A stretch of DNA of 64,000 bases from Chitinophaga nivalis (GTDB lineage: Bacteria; Bacteroidota; Bacteroidia; Chitinophagales; Chitinophagaceae), in the NCBI RefSeq assembly GCF_025989125.1, contig NZ_JAPDNR010000001.1:3764301-3828300 (forward strand), given 5' to 3'. Under the pieces are notes generated by a model. It did no database searches. It worked only from the letters and a program-made list of their open reading frames with translations, and was not told where the DNA came from. This document shows positions 11,001 through 26,000 of the stretch, piece after piece (the stretch's first letter is position 1; every line of letters starts with the position of its first letter). The translations under genes were made by a program, and so were the position numbers.

Positions 11001-14000
11001 CAGCTGAGCCGCATCTATAGTGTTATGCTGGATCTGGACGCCACGCAAATCGGTATAGATGATGACTTCTTTACGCTGGGAGGAAATAGTATCCTCGCCA
11101 TTAAGTTAGTGAGCAGTATCAATAAAGCCCTCGATAGTGTATTGCGGGTGACAGATATCTTCCGGCAAAGAACCATCCGGCAACTCGCCGTTTATTTGCA
11201 GCAGCATAGGCTGGTGCAGGCGCCTATCACACCGGTAACTGTGAAGCATCCGGAAGAGCAGTTGTTGTCTTTTGCCCAGGAACGGTTGTGGTTTATCGCC
11301 GCATTTGAAGGCGGTAACAGCGCCTATAATATTCCGCTGGCATTCCGGCTCCGGGAATCTACGAACGTCAACAGCCTGTTGCTGGCCATACAGCAGATTG
11401 TATTGCGGCAGGAAGTATTACGCAGTCATATAAAGACCAATAGCCAAGGCAACGGTTACCAGTTGGTGACGGAGGCAGCGCAGTATACCCTGCCGGTGGA
11501 AAGATGGCAGGGGGCTGCTACCGAACTGGATATCGCACTGGAGCAATCGTTTAATCATATTTTCCATTTAGCCACAGCATATCCGATCAGGGTCACGTTG
11601 TATGAGGTAGATGGCGCGGATAACTACATCAGTATCGTCATCCATCATATTGCATTTGATGGCTGGTCGGGTGAGCTGATGATTCAGGAGCTGTTGCAGC
11701 ATTACCATCATTTTGAGGCAATCCGTAAAGGAGAAGATGCCGCTGCATTAACCAATAAGTTGTCGCCCCTCCCTGTTCAATATAAAGACTTCGCCTTATG
11801 GCAACGTCATTATTTAACGGGAGAGATACTGGATACCCAGCTGGCTTATTGGCAGCAGCAATTGACAGGATTTGAGCCGTTGTCTTTGATAACCGGCAAA
11901 GAAAGACCTGCCGTGTACAATTATGCCGGTGCAGATCTGTTCTTTAGCTTAGAAGAGGCCGTGAGCGCAGATTTACGGGAAGTGGCGAAGGAGTTGGGCG
12001 TGAGTATGTACAGCCTGTTACTTAGTGGGTACTACCTGCTGCTGGCAGCGTATAGCCATCAAAACGATATCGTAGTAGGCAGTCCGATTGCGAACCGGCA
12101 TCACCCGGAGATTACGGAGGTAATAGGCTTTTTTGTCAATACCCTGGCCTTGCGTACAAAGATCGACCGGGAGCAAACCCTGGTAGATTTTATCAGACAG
12201 GTAGGAACGGCTGTTGCCCAGGCGCAGTTGCATCAGGACCTGCCCTTTGAACGACTGGTGAAAGAACTGGATATTGAACAGGATCCTTCCCGGCATCCGG
12301 TATTTCAGGTTGTTTTCGGCATTACCCAGTTTGGGCAGCAGCAAAGAACACAGGTAGATACTTTGCTGGAAGCCTATGCATCAGCAGACAGCTTTAATAT
12401 AGCCCGGTTTGATATTACCACTGATATCGATATCAGCGGCCATATTATCACCGGTTCTTTTAACTATGCAACGGCGGTATTTGATGCAGACACGATTGCA
12501 GCTTATATTCAGACGTACCAGGTGATACTGGCGCAATTGTCGCAGGTGACAACAGCATCCAACGCAGCCAGACAGGTGAAATCATTGCAATACCTGTCGG
12601 AAGCGGATCAGCAACAGCTGGTGTATGACTGGAATAGTTCCACACAGGCTTCTCCGGATTATACCTCCATACAGGCATTATTCGAAGCGCAGGTATTACG
12701 TGTGCCAGACCAGATAGCTTTGGTGGATGATAACAGCCGGCTGACCTACCAGGAACTGAATGAACAAGCTAACCAGTTAGCCGCTCATCTGAAAAAAACA
12801 TTCCAGGTGCAGCCGGGAGACCTGATTGCTTTATACCTGGAGCGATCAGTCATCGTTCCTGTAGCGATACTGGGCATCCTGAAAACAGGTGCTGCTTACG
12901 TACCGGTGGATGTGACCTATCCGGAAGAACGTACCGGTTTTATACTGGCAGATACGAAGGCCCGGATTATACTGACCAGCGAAGCGTACCGCGATCAGCT
13001 GCAGGCCTTTGAAACAGCTGGCAGCATACGCGTAGTGGCCATAGATGATTTGTATTTCCAGACAGCCCTGTCCATGATGCCTGCGGATAATCATCCGGAT
13101 ACCACGGCTGCGACAGATAGCCCGGCGTATGTGATCTATACCAGCGGCACTACCGGTCAGCCCAAAGGGGTGGTATTACGGCATGAAGGCGTCGTACATC
13201 TGGCCCATGCACAGGGCCGGGAATTTGGTTTAACGGCGGATGTGACCAGCGATGTCCACCACTGTTTGTGGTATGCCAACTATGTATTTGATGCGCATGT
13301 ATCGGAGCTGTTCACCTGTTTGCTCAACGGACATAGTTTATACATACCGGATGATACAACAAGATTGGATATCGGATTACTGCAGGCATTTATAGCAGCT
13401 AATCACATCCAGCTGGCTACCATTCCACCGGCATTGCTGGACAGTGATCATTTATTGCCGCTGGCAACATTGGTAGTAGCAGGAGAGGTCACAGACAGCC
13501 GGTTGCTGGCATTATACCATGATGCAGGTGTACAGGTAATCAATGCCTATGGTCCTACAGAAACTACCGTATGTGCCACGTTGCATCATTACAGCAAAGG
13601 AAGTAATAACAGGAATATCGGTCGCCCGATAGGCCAGGTGAAAACCTATATACTGGATGCAGACGGGCATCCTTTACCGGTAGGCGCACCCGGCGAATTA
13701 TATATCAGCGGACCGGGTGTAGCAGCAGGCTATCTTCATCAACCTGCTTTAACCAGTGAACGGTTTATCCCGAATACTTTCCGGACAAACAAGGAAATAG
13801 CGCAGGAGATTAATACACATCTTTATAAAACAGGTGACCTGGCCTATTATCTGCCTGATGGCGACCTCGTATTTATTGGCCGGGATGATACCCAGGTAAA
13901 AATCCGGGGGTACCGGATTGAACTAACGGAGATCAATACACGTTTATCGCTTTATCTGGGTATACAGCAGGCAGCAGTACTGGTCAATAAACAAAGCCAA

Positions 14001-17000
14001 TCAGGTAGCAGCTATCTGACCGGCTATTTTATAGCGGCATCCATCATCGATCTTGAGGCATTACTGGCTTACCTGCGGACTTACCTGCCTGCTTATATGG
14101 TGCCTGCTATCGTTGTACAAGTGAGTGCATTCCCACGTACCATCAGTGGAAAACTGGATGAAAAAGCATTGTTGGAAACAGGCAAAGCCAATGCTACGCA
14201 TTATACGGCGCCTGCCACACCAGCAGAGCTGCAAATGAGCCAGATCTATGCGGAGGTGCTGGAGCTGGACATGGCTACAACAGGTGTGGAGGACGATTTC
14301 TTCCGGTTGGGTGGCAACAGTATTATGGCTATCAGGTTGGTAAGTAAGCTCAATACGGCTTTTGAAGCACAACTGAGTGTGGCGGATATCTTTACGTATC
14401 CAACCATCCGGCTGCTGGCACAGCAGCTGCATGCGGACGTGGCAGGTATACAAACGGTACATCCCGTGACAGTGAGCAATCCGGAAGAACAATGGTTGTC
14501 CTTTGCCCAGGAGCGGCTGTGGTTTATTGAAACCTATGAAGGGAACAGTAATGCCTATAATATACCGATGGCATTTAAATTATCCCCCACTGTAAATATT
14601 CCTCACTTGCTGGCTGCTTTGCAGGCAATTATAGCCAGACATACCATCTTACGCAGTTTTGTGAAAACCAGCGGCGAGGGTATCGGATATCAATGGACGC
14701 CGGATGATCATCACCCGATACCAGTGGAAACGGTTACCGTAGCCGATCATGCATCGCTGACAGCGGCCATAGATGCTGCCTTTCATTACGTATTTAAATT
14801 AGAAGCGGAATATCCCGTTCAGATAAAAGTATACGTGCAGGATCATTCCCGCTATATCAGCCTGGTATTACACCACATCGCCTTTGATGCCTGGTCTGCT
14901 GATATTATGATCCGGGAGTTGTTACATTTCTATCAGACTTTTGAAAATGGAAAAGCGTTTACCGCATTACCGGAACTGCCTGTTCAGTATAAAGATTTTG
15001 CGCTATGGCAACGGGCATATCTGACCGGAGCGGTATTGGATAAACAACTCCATTACTGGAAAGAAACGTTGTCTGGATATGTACAGTTGTACCTGCCTGT
15101 TGACAGAAAACGGCCGGCAGCGATTGACTATACCGGTGCAGATATTGATTTTGTTATTGAAGAAGACATTACTGCATCACTACGCGCGTTGGCAAAAGAA
15201 CTGGAAGTGAGTCTCTATAGCTTGTTGCTGGGGGGCTATTACCTGTTGCTCAATGCCTATAGTGGTCAGGAAGATATTATCATTGGCAGCCCGGTGGCCA
15301 ACAGGCATCATGCCGGTGTGGAAGATGTTATCGGCTTCTTTGTCAATACACTTGCATTACGGCAGGTAATCGATCCGGAGCAGTCACTATCCGGCTATAT
15401 CAGACAGGTAGGGCAGGCTGTTACCACAGCCCAGCTGCATCAGGATATTCCGTTTGAAAAACTGGTAGCAGAACTGAAGGTTTCGCCAGACAGTTCGCGG
15501 CATCCGGTTTTTCAGGTGTTGTTTGGCGTAACCGAATTTGGCAACGCAGCGCTGTCGGAAGTAAATGAATGGCTGACGCCATTGGATATCACTGCTGTCC
15601 GGCACCGGGTGGCCCGGTTTGATCTGACAACCACACTCGATACCAGCGGCCATATGATTACCGGTACCTTCAACTATGCAACCGCCTTGTTCGATGAAAG
15701 CACGATCCGTGCCTACATCCATACCTACCAGGCAATACTGACACAGTTTGCTGCATTGGTGAAGAGCGGTCAGTATCAGGCGCCGGTTAAATCCCTGCGT
15801 TACGTGGATACCACCACGTATCAGCAACGGATATACGATCAGCAACTGTTGCCGGCAGGTATTATAACTGGTACGCTACAGCAACTTTTTGAACAACAGG
15901 TTTTGGCAGCTCCGGAGCAGATCGCATTGGTGTCGGGCAATGAATCCCTGACCTATGGCGCACTGAATGAGCAAGTCAACCGGCTGGCAGCCCACCTGAA
16001 AACAACCTATGCCATACAACCGGACGACTTGATTGCGTTGTGCCTCGATCGCTCTGTATGGCAGGTAATAGGTATCCTGGCCGTGTTAAAGGCCGGTGCT
16101 GCCTACGTACCGATGGAAGTATCCTATCCGGATGAACGACTGAGCTATATGATCGCCGATGCACAACCCCGTGTGGTACTTACACAGGCGGGGCATCATC
16201 AGCGGTTAGCAGCTATCAGTACCGTGCCGGTGTTAACGATAGATGAAGCAGCTGTACTGGCTGCTTACAGCCCGGATAATCCGGAAATAATAAACAATAG
16301 CCATCATCTGGCTTATGTGATCTATACCAGCGGCACTACCGGCAAACCGAAAGGGGTGATGGTAGAACATGGCCATGTGCTGCGTTTATTTAGTGCTACC
16401 GACCAGTGGTATCAGTTTAATGCGGCCGATGTCTGGACGTTGTATCATTCGTATGTGTTTGATTTCAGTGTATGGGAGATATGGGGTGCTTTGCTGCATG
16501 GCGGCCGGTTGCTAATACCTTCCGATGAACAGGTACATGACCCGGCTTTATTCTATGAATTATGTGCTGCCGGAGGCGTGACGATTCTGAACCAGACGCC
16601 GCATGCTTTTTATCAGTTTGCAGATATCGCCGTACAACAGCCTTCGGCGTTGACCCATCTACGTTATATCATCTTCGGCGGGGAAGCGCTGCAGTTATCG
16701 CAGTTAAAGACGTGGTACAGCCGTTATGCCGATACGGCGCCGCAGCTGGTGAATATGTATGGTATTACCGAAACCACCGTGCATGTGACCTTCCAGGCAC
16801 TGCGCGCTGACGCCTTGGACCGTGGCTCACTGATAGGCGTACCGCTACCGGATTTATCTACGTATATACTGGACCGTTATTTAAGACCGGTGCCGCAAGG
16901 CGCCTTGGGAGAACTGTATGTAGGCGGAGCAGGCGTATCCCGTGGATACCTGCATCAGCCGGCGTTAACAGCAGAGCGGTTTATCGCGAATCCATTCCGC

Positions 17001-20000
17001 ACCGCCGCGGAAACGAACGCCGGTAGCAACAGCCGCTTATACCGTACGGGCGATCTCGTTCGTTCCCTGCCGGATGGCAGTCTGGAATACATCGGCCGTA
17101 ACGATTACCAGGTGAAGATCCGTGGGTATCGTATCGAGCTGGATGAAATCACGGCACGTTTATCTGCCTACCCGGGTATCCGGCAATCGGTAGTAATCGC
17201 GAAAGAGAAAGAAGGGAACCGTTACCTGGCAGGTTATTATGTATCAGATGAAGCCTTGGATGTACAGGCAGTTTCAGCTTATCTGAGCGCTTACCTGCCG
17301 GCCTACATGTTGCCGTCGGCATTGGTGCATTTGCCGCAACTGCCGCTGACAGTGAATGGTAAACTGGATACCGCTGCATTGCCGGATCCTGCTTTTGTGG
17401 GCACGGGAAATTATGTAGCGCCTGCAACGGTAATAGAGCAGCAACTATGTACTATTTATGCAACCGTATTGGGACTGGCTCCGGAAACCATCAGTGTACA
17501 GGATGATTTCTTTAGCCTGGGCGGCGATAGTATTATCGCTATCCGGCTGGTGAGTAAAATCAATCAATCCTTTCCGGGTCGGGTGAAGGTGAAAGATGTC
17601 TTCACGCACAGGCATATACGTGCTTTGGGTAATTATCTGCAAACGCAGGATCATCAATATAAAGAAGAGATATATGTACCATTCAGCCTGTCTGATAAGG
17701 CAGCCTATGAAAATATCCTGGATCTGACAGCGGTAGCCGACATCTATCCGGCTGGTTATCTGCAGACAGGGATGTTGTTTGAGTCTGAACAGCTTGCGCC
17801 TGGTACTTATCATAACATCTCCGCTTTCCGGATCGAAGGGGGATATAATCATCCGCATTTTACCGGTATATGGGAACAGTTAGCAGGTAAACATGAAATT
17901 CTGCGGGCGGCCTTCCGGTTATCTGAAAATGGATTTGATTGTATCATTTACCATAAGCCGGAGGTGGAAATAATCGTTTATGAAGCGCTGCATACCGATG
18001 AAATCATTGCGAAAGAGCAGCAGCAACGATTTGATTTCAATAAACCAGGATTATTCCGGTTAATCATCAACCGGCGAAAGCACGATTTTGATTTCATATT
18101 CTCTATTCATCATGCCATTGAAGATGGCTGGAGTGTGGCGTCACTGGCCGGCGAATTTATCCGGGCATACGTATCCGGCATACCGGTAACTACTGATACC
18201 ATACCTCCTTATGGCGCATTTGTGGCAAAAGAACAACAGGCGCTCCGGGATCCTGCCAGCCAGGCATTCTGGAACAACTATCTGGAGGAGGTTACCATTA
18301 CCCATGCCAACTGGCAGTATGAGCAAAAAGGCCCGGTTGGACCGGAATTTTTTACGGCTGCTTTTTCACCCGATGAACAGGTAAGCAAGCAAATTACGGC
18401 ACTGGCCCGGGAGCTGGGTGTTGGTACCGACAGTATATTCCTGTATGTATACCTGCATACCCTTTGCACTTTCCTGAACGAGGAAGATATTACTGTAGGA
18501 CTGGTGGTGAACAACCGGTTGGAGCAGGAAGGCGGCGACCGGCAATTCGGGTTATTCCTGAATACCATTCCCTACAGGTATCAGCCAACTGCTGGTACAG
18601 ACTACAAAGCGGATATTACGGGTATATTCAGTCACAAGCTGGCATTACACCCATACAGCGCATACCCTTATGCAAAAATAAAGGCGGATTTCGGGCAGGA
18701 ACTTTATCAGTTTGCTTTTAATTTCGTCCATTTCCATATTCTGGACCAACGCCTGCAGGAAGAAATGCCGTATACCAACGGTTATGAACGTACGAATATT
18801 CCTTTTGTGTTAAATGTATCGGGCGGAGAAAAAGGATATGAAGTGAGTATGGTAGCCCACGCGGAAGTAAGCGATTCCGCCTATCTGCAGCATTTCATGC
18901 ATTATTACGAACGTAATCTGTATGGCATATTAAATGGTGCGGCCGACTGCAGCCGTTTGATTCCGGAAGAACGGCATCAGCTGTTATACCAATGGAATCA
19001 GGTGCCAGCAGCAATTACAGATGATCAGACCCTATATACGCTGTTGGAAAAACAACTGGCGGCTACACCCGATCAGATAGCTGTCATTTATCAGCATACA
19101 CAATTAACGTATGCGGCATTGGATGCCGCCAGCTACAAACTGGCTGTCTGGCTGCGCAACAAACAAGGCATCGCTGCCAATGACCTGGTGGCGATTTATA
19201 TGGATCGTTCGGAACAATTGCTGATAGCCGTGCTGGCAGTATTAAGATCCGGCGGGGCTTATGTTCCTGTAGATCCGGCGTATCCTGCCGAACGAACCGC
19301 TTATATACTCCAGGATACTGCTGCAAAGGTCGTCCTGACCAATGACAGCTATGGTTCCTTGCCGGTACTTACGGAAAGCAAAGCCGTGCTGGCATGCATC
19401 GACAGTGCTGCGTTCATGGCTACGCTGAATAATGACGAAGGCGGAACCTTACCTGCCCGCAGCAACAGTGCGAAAGACCTGTGTTATGTGATGTATACCA
19501 GTGGTACAACAGGGCAGCCCAAAGGGGTGATGGTGGCGCACTATTCCTTTGTGAATCTGTTACATTATTACCGAAACCACCACTTTGCGCAGGAAGCAGC
19601 CATTAGTACCTTGTCACTGACTGCTTTTGTATTTGATATCTGGGGATTGGAATATGGTCTGGCACTCACCAGCGGTGGATTTATTGAGCTAACCGGTAAT
19701 AAACTGTTGCCGGTAGATACGAGCAGCTATACGTTTATCCAGATAACGCCCGGATTACTGGCGGCTAATTTTGAACAAATAAGATTCAATAATCCTTCCC
19801 TGAAATTATTGGTGGGAGGAGAGGCGCTTCCCGCGGAGTTGCTGCATAAAATATTTGCTGATACGGATATCCGTTACCTGCTTAACGTATACGGCCCTAC
19901 GGAAACAACCATCTGGTCACTGAATCAGCTGAATACCCCGGCGTATTATAATACGGGCATTGGCCGGCCGATAGCCAATACAACGGTATATGTATTGGAT

Positions 20001-23000
20001 AAACAGCAACGACCCGTACCTGTTGGAGTGCCCGGTGAACTATATATCGGTGGTAGCGGTGTTGCCAGCGGTTATCTGAACCAGGAGCAGCTGACGGCGG
20101 AGCGTTTTATCAGCAACCCTTTCCGTACAGACGCAGAAAAGTCCCTGCAGGTAAATGACCGGTTGTATAGAACCGGCGATATGGTACGTTACCAGCCGGA
20201 TGGTAGTATCCTGTTTATAGGAAGAGCAGACCAACAGGTAAAAATAAGTGGGTACCGTATTGAATTGAATGAAATTGTGGTGCAGCTGTCGGCCTATCAG
20301 GGAATAAAACAGGCTGTGGTATTGGCCAAAGATCATCCATCCGGCCATGGTAAATATCTGGTAGCCTATTATGAGGCGGAGCAGCCGATCGCACAGGCAA
20401 CACTGCAGGACTATCTGCAACAACACTTGCCGGCGTATATGGTGCCCGCACGGTTGGTACACCTGCATACCTTCCCGTTGACCGTTAATGGAAAGCTGGA
20501 CCGGAAAGCATTGCCGGAAGTCAGCTATAACAGCGGCGTACCTTACCAGGCGCCTGCCAATGAAACAGAAGTACTGCTGGCTGGTATCTATAGTGAACTG
20601 TTGGGCATACCTGCTGCGGAAATCAGTGTAAACGATGACTTCTATCGGCTCGGCGGAAACAGCCTGTTGGCGATTAAGCTCATGGGTAAACTGAACACAC
20701 AGCTGCAGATAAACATACGTATTGCAGATTTGGCTGGTAACCATACCATCCGGCTGCTGGCCGCACAGCTGCAACAGCATAAATCAACCCCTGTTGCAAT
20801 CACCAGCAGTCCGGTTGTTCATCCGGAAGAACAGGTATTATCCTTTGCGCAGGAACGTCTGTGGTTTATAGAGAACTTTGAACAGGGCAGCAATGCCTAT
20901 AATATTCCGGTAGTACTCCGGCTCCGGAAAGCTACTGATATAGACAGTTTGCTGGCCGCCTGGCAAACGATTACCGGCAGACATGAGATATTACGAACGC
21001 TGATCAAAACAGCTGCTGACGGCACCGCTTATCAGCTAGTGATAGCGGCACAACAGCAGGCAGTGAAGAAGTTGTACTCCTCCATCACTGCGCTGGATGC
21101 AGCCATGGCTGCAGATGCCCGGCATGTGTTTCAGCTGGCGGAAGAAGTGCCGGTGAAAATTACTGTCTACCAACTGGAAGATGGAAGTACCTGGCTGGGT
21201 ATTGTGGTACATCATATTGCTTTTGACGGCTGGTCGGTAGATGTGATGGTACATGAATTACTGCATTATTATCATTACCACGTAGCGCTGAAAAATGGCG
21301 AAGCAGCCGTGCCTTTGCCGGCGTTGTCTATCCAGTACAAAGATTTTGCCCGCTGGCAGCGCCAGTACCTGACCGGCGACCTGCTCGCACAACAGCTGGA
21401 TTACTGGAAGCAAAAACTGACAGGGCATGTGCCGTTAAACCTGGTGACAGGTAAGCAACGACCACCTGTTGTACAATATGAAGGCGCAGATATACACTTT
21501 ACAATAGACAGGGCTACCACGGATAATCTGAGGCAGATCGCAAAAGAACAGGGTGTTGGTATGTATAGCCTGTTGCTGAGTGGGTATTACCTGATGCTGA
21601 GCGTTTACAGCCATCAACAGGATATCATTGTAGGCAGCCCGGTGGCCAACCGCCATCATCCGGAGGTAATGCCGCTGATAGGTTTCTTTGTAAATACATT
21701 GGCCTTGCGGCAGTTTATTGATCCGGAACAACCACTCCTTGCATTTGTAAAAACAGTAGGTGCGGCCGTGCAGGCAGCACAATTGCATCAGGATCTTCCA
21801 TTTGAGAAATTAGTGGGAGAACTGGCTGTTCCGAAGGATAGCTCCAGGCATCCTGTATTTCAGGTAACATTGGAGCTGGCAGATTTTGGGAATAGTCAGC
21901 GTACGGAAACGGCGGAACTGATGGAGGTGTATGAAAGTCCGGCTGCAGGTCGCTACAAGGCTGCCCGATTTGATATGACGGCCTTTATAGATAATAGCGG
22001 AGAAGAGATCACCGGCTTCTTCAACTATGCTACTGCCGTGTTTGACGAAGCCGTTGTTGCCGGATATATCCATACGTTTAAAGAGATATTGTATCAACTG
22101 TCGTTGCTGACTACTGTGGCGCAACAGGAAAGAAAATTGCAATCATTCCACTTCCTGCCTGATGCACAATACGAAGAAGTTATTTACCGCCGGAATATCA
22201 CCGGCAAAGATTATGCGCATCATCATACGGTACATAGCCTGTTTGAAGCACAGGTACAGCTGCATCCGGATGGCATTGCAGTGGTGTTTGAAGGCAATGA
22301 AATAACCTACCGCGAATTGAATCACCGGGCTAACCAGCTGGCGGTATATTTACAACGCATCAGCCATATCGGTCCTGATGACCTGGTAGCAATCTGTATG
22401 AATCGTTCGGAGAATATGCTGATAGCGATGCTGGCAGTATTGAAAGCTGGAGGGGCCTATGTACCCGTAGATCCGGCCTATCCCGATGAAAGGATCGCCT
22501 ATGTTTTATCGGATACGAAAGCGCAGGTGATACTGAGTAACGAACAATATACAGACCGGTTGAAGGAATTGACCGTAGCGGGTACCCTGCAAGTGGTCAG
22601 CCTGGATAATGTGTATGTGGAAGCTGCATTGCAGGCCATCACCATAGATGTGGCGCCGGTGGCGAATACCGGGCCTGCACACCTGGCCTATGTGATTTAT
22701 ACCAGTGGTACTACTGGCCGGCCTAAAGGTGTGATGGTGGAACATCGTAACGTAGTCAATTATTTATTTAACCTGAGCGATACCATTCCGGATGAGATCA
22801 AACGGGTAGATTTCTCCGGAAATCTTTCCTTTGACTTGTCAGTAACGACTACCTTATATCCTGTATGTTCCGGTAAAACCATTTTTATTTTTGGCGGAGA
22901 TTTGACCGATGTAGGAGCCTATCAGCAACATTTGTACGATCATAAGATCGGGTTGTTGAAGGCTACACCCGCCTATCTGTCTTTAATACATACAGCAGAT

Positions 23001-26000
23001 ACCGCTGGCGTAAACGGACATCGGATCAGCCTCGCTATTGCAGGTGGGGAGAAGTTACAGCCACAACAAGCCGAACGGATCTTACAATTTGCCGATAGCA
23101 TCCTGGATGAATACGGCCCTACAGAAACAACGGTAGGCGCTACCATTTACCGCATTCACGAGCCGGGCATGGTATTGTCGATCGGAAAACCTTATGCGAA
23201 TTACTGCGTGTATATCCTGGATGCGCAGGGGAATCCGGTACCGCCGGGAGCGGTGGGTGAGCTGTATGTGGGCGGAGCCGGCGTTACCAGAGGGTATCTT
23301 CACCTGGATGAACTGACGGCGCAGCGTTTCCTGGACAATCCTTTCCGTACGGCAGCAGAGATTACCGCGGGTATCAATGCCCGCATGTATAAAACCGGTG
23401 ACCTGGTATATTATCTGCCGGATGGTAACCTGATGTATGTAGGTAGAAATGATGAACAAGTGAAAGTGAATGGCTACCGGATAGAGCTGCGGGAAATTGA
23501 AGCCTGCCTGACAACTTTCCCTGGTATTACAGCGGCGGCGGTGATAGCTCTGGAACAAGCCGGTAGCACATCGCTGGCCGGATATTTTGTAGCGGCAGAT
23601 CACATCAGTACAGAAGAAGTGATACATTACCTGGCAGCGCAGTTGCCGCCATATATGGTACCTGCACAGTTGATCCCACTCGACCAATTACCACTTAGTG
23701 CCAATGGAAAGCTGGACAGAAAAGCGCTGATGGAAACCGTGCATGCGGTTACTGCAAATTATCAGGCGCCGGCCACAGCAACGGAAGCAAGGCTGGTAAC
23801 TATTTATGCGGAAGTCCTGCAAACAGATGAGCGGGAAATCAGTACCGCAGCTGACTTTTTCAGACTGGGTGGCAACAGTATACTGGCTATCCGGCTGGTA
23901 AGCATACTGAATAGAGAGATGCAGTCGCATATCAGTGTGGCCGATATCTTTCAATATAAAACCATACAAAGACTGGCGGTCAATTTATTCAAGGAGCGGG
24001 CTGCTGTACCGCCATTATTGCGGGTAACCGTCGATAAGCCGGAAGACCAGTTGTTATCCTTTGCACAAGAACGGTTATGGTTCATTGAAACCTATGAAAG
24101 CGGCAGTGAGGTGTATAACATTCCCCTGGTATTCAGATTGAAGGAATCCGTAAATCCGGAAAGCCTGGTCGCTGCATTACATCGCATCATCAGCAGACAC
24201 GAAGTACTACATAGTTTTATCAGCACCAGTGGGGAGGGGATCGGATACCAGCGGGTAAATGATTACAGCCAATTCCCTTTACGCATTACCACCACATTGG
24301 TATCATCAGCGGAAATGCTGACTGCAGAAGTAACGGCCTTCGCCCGGCAGGTATTCCGGCTGGACGAAGAGTATCCGGTGAGGGTAAGACTTTATTATGT
24401 GGAAGAGGAAGGCTATTACATTAGTCTGGTATTGCATCATATTGCTTTTGATGCATGGTCAGCATCGATACTGATACGTGAACTCCATCATTATTATCAG
24501 CATCTGGAAGCACAGCAAAGTGGTACAACGGGCATCGATCTGCCTGCATTGCCGGTACAATATAAAGATTACGCCTTATGGCAACGGCAACTGTTATCGG
24601 GTGATATACTGGAAAAACAACTCGCCTACTGGAAAAACAGGCTGGCAGGCTATCAACAGCTGTATATCCCAACAGATCGCAGCAGGCCGGTAGTACAAGA
24701 TTATGCAGGGGCCAGTATTGCATTCAGCCTGGAAGAAACGACAACGGATACATTAAGGGCAATGGCCAGAACCTTGTCCGTAAGTATGTACAGCCTTTTA
24801 CTGAGTGGCTATTATCTTACGTTGAGTGCCTATAGTGGACAGGACGATGTGATCATTGGCAGCCCGGTTGCGAACAGGCATCATGCGGGTACTGCAGACA
24901 TCATTGGATTTTTTGTGAACACCCTTGCCTTGCGGCAGGAGATAGACGGGGAACAACCGCTGGCGGCATTCATCAGAGAAGTAGGAACAAATATAACGGA
25001 TGCACAGCAACACCAGGATTTGCCTTTTGAAAAACTGGTGGCTGAACTGAAAGTAACTCCTGACAGCTCCAGACATCCGTTATTTCAGCTTTTATTTGAT
25101 GTAGCAGCAGATGAAAAAGGAACGAAAAATGAGGCGGATCAACTGTTGGAGACGATCGCATTGACTGCTGATGTCGGCGCTGGTATTGCCAGATTCGATA
25201 TAACGGTAGTACTGGATAATACGGGCGATACGATTACCGGTACGGTTAACTATGCGACAGCATTGTTTGATGCCACAACGATTCGTGCTATTATCGATAC
25301 CTATCAGGAAATACTGACACAGTTTGCTGCGTTGATGCGGAGCGGTAGGTATGATACGCCGGTTAAATCCCTGCATTATCTGGATGCCGCTACCTATCAG
25401 CAACGGATATACGATCAGCAGCTGTTGCCGGCAGGTATTACAACTGGTACGCTACAGCAGCTTTTTGAACAACAGGTGTTGGCAGCTCCGGAGCAGATCG
25501 CATTGGTATCAGGCAATGAATCCCTGACCTATAGCGCGCTGAATGAGCAGGCCAACCGGTTAGCAGCCTATCTGAAAACAACGTATACCATACAACCAGA
25601 CGATCGGATTGCGTTGTGCCTCGATCGCTCTGTGTGGCAGGTAATAGGTATCCTGGCCGTGTTAAAAGCCGGTGCTGCCTATGTGCCGATGGAAGTATCC
25701 TATCCGGATGAACGACTGGCCTATATGATGGCAGATGCACAACCACTTGTGGTACTTACGCAGGCAGGGCATCAGCAGCGGTTAGCTACGATCGGCACGG
25801 TGCCGGTGTTGCCGATAGATGAAGCAGGTATATTTACTGCCTGCAGTCCAGATAACCCGGAACGGGCAACCAACAGCCATCATCTGGCCTACGTGATCTA
25901 TACCAGCGGAACTACCGGCAAGCCGAAAGGGGTGATGGTAGAACATGGCCATGTACTGCGTTTATTTAGTGCTACCGACCAGTGGTATCAGTTTAATGCG

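Noticed and set aside
17680..18970. Module 5 C domain as a dual epimerization/condensation domain
   Set aside because: I could not find the extended N-terminal HHxxxxxGD motif of dual domains, so I left the exact class open and reported only the association with GGDS carriers.
20040..20780. Long antisense frame (246 codons) inside the NRPS gene
   Set aside because: It lies opposite a well-conserved A-T region and its translation has no domain or signal features; a compositional shadow, like the many other antisense frames in the gene.
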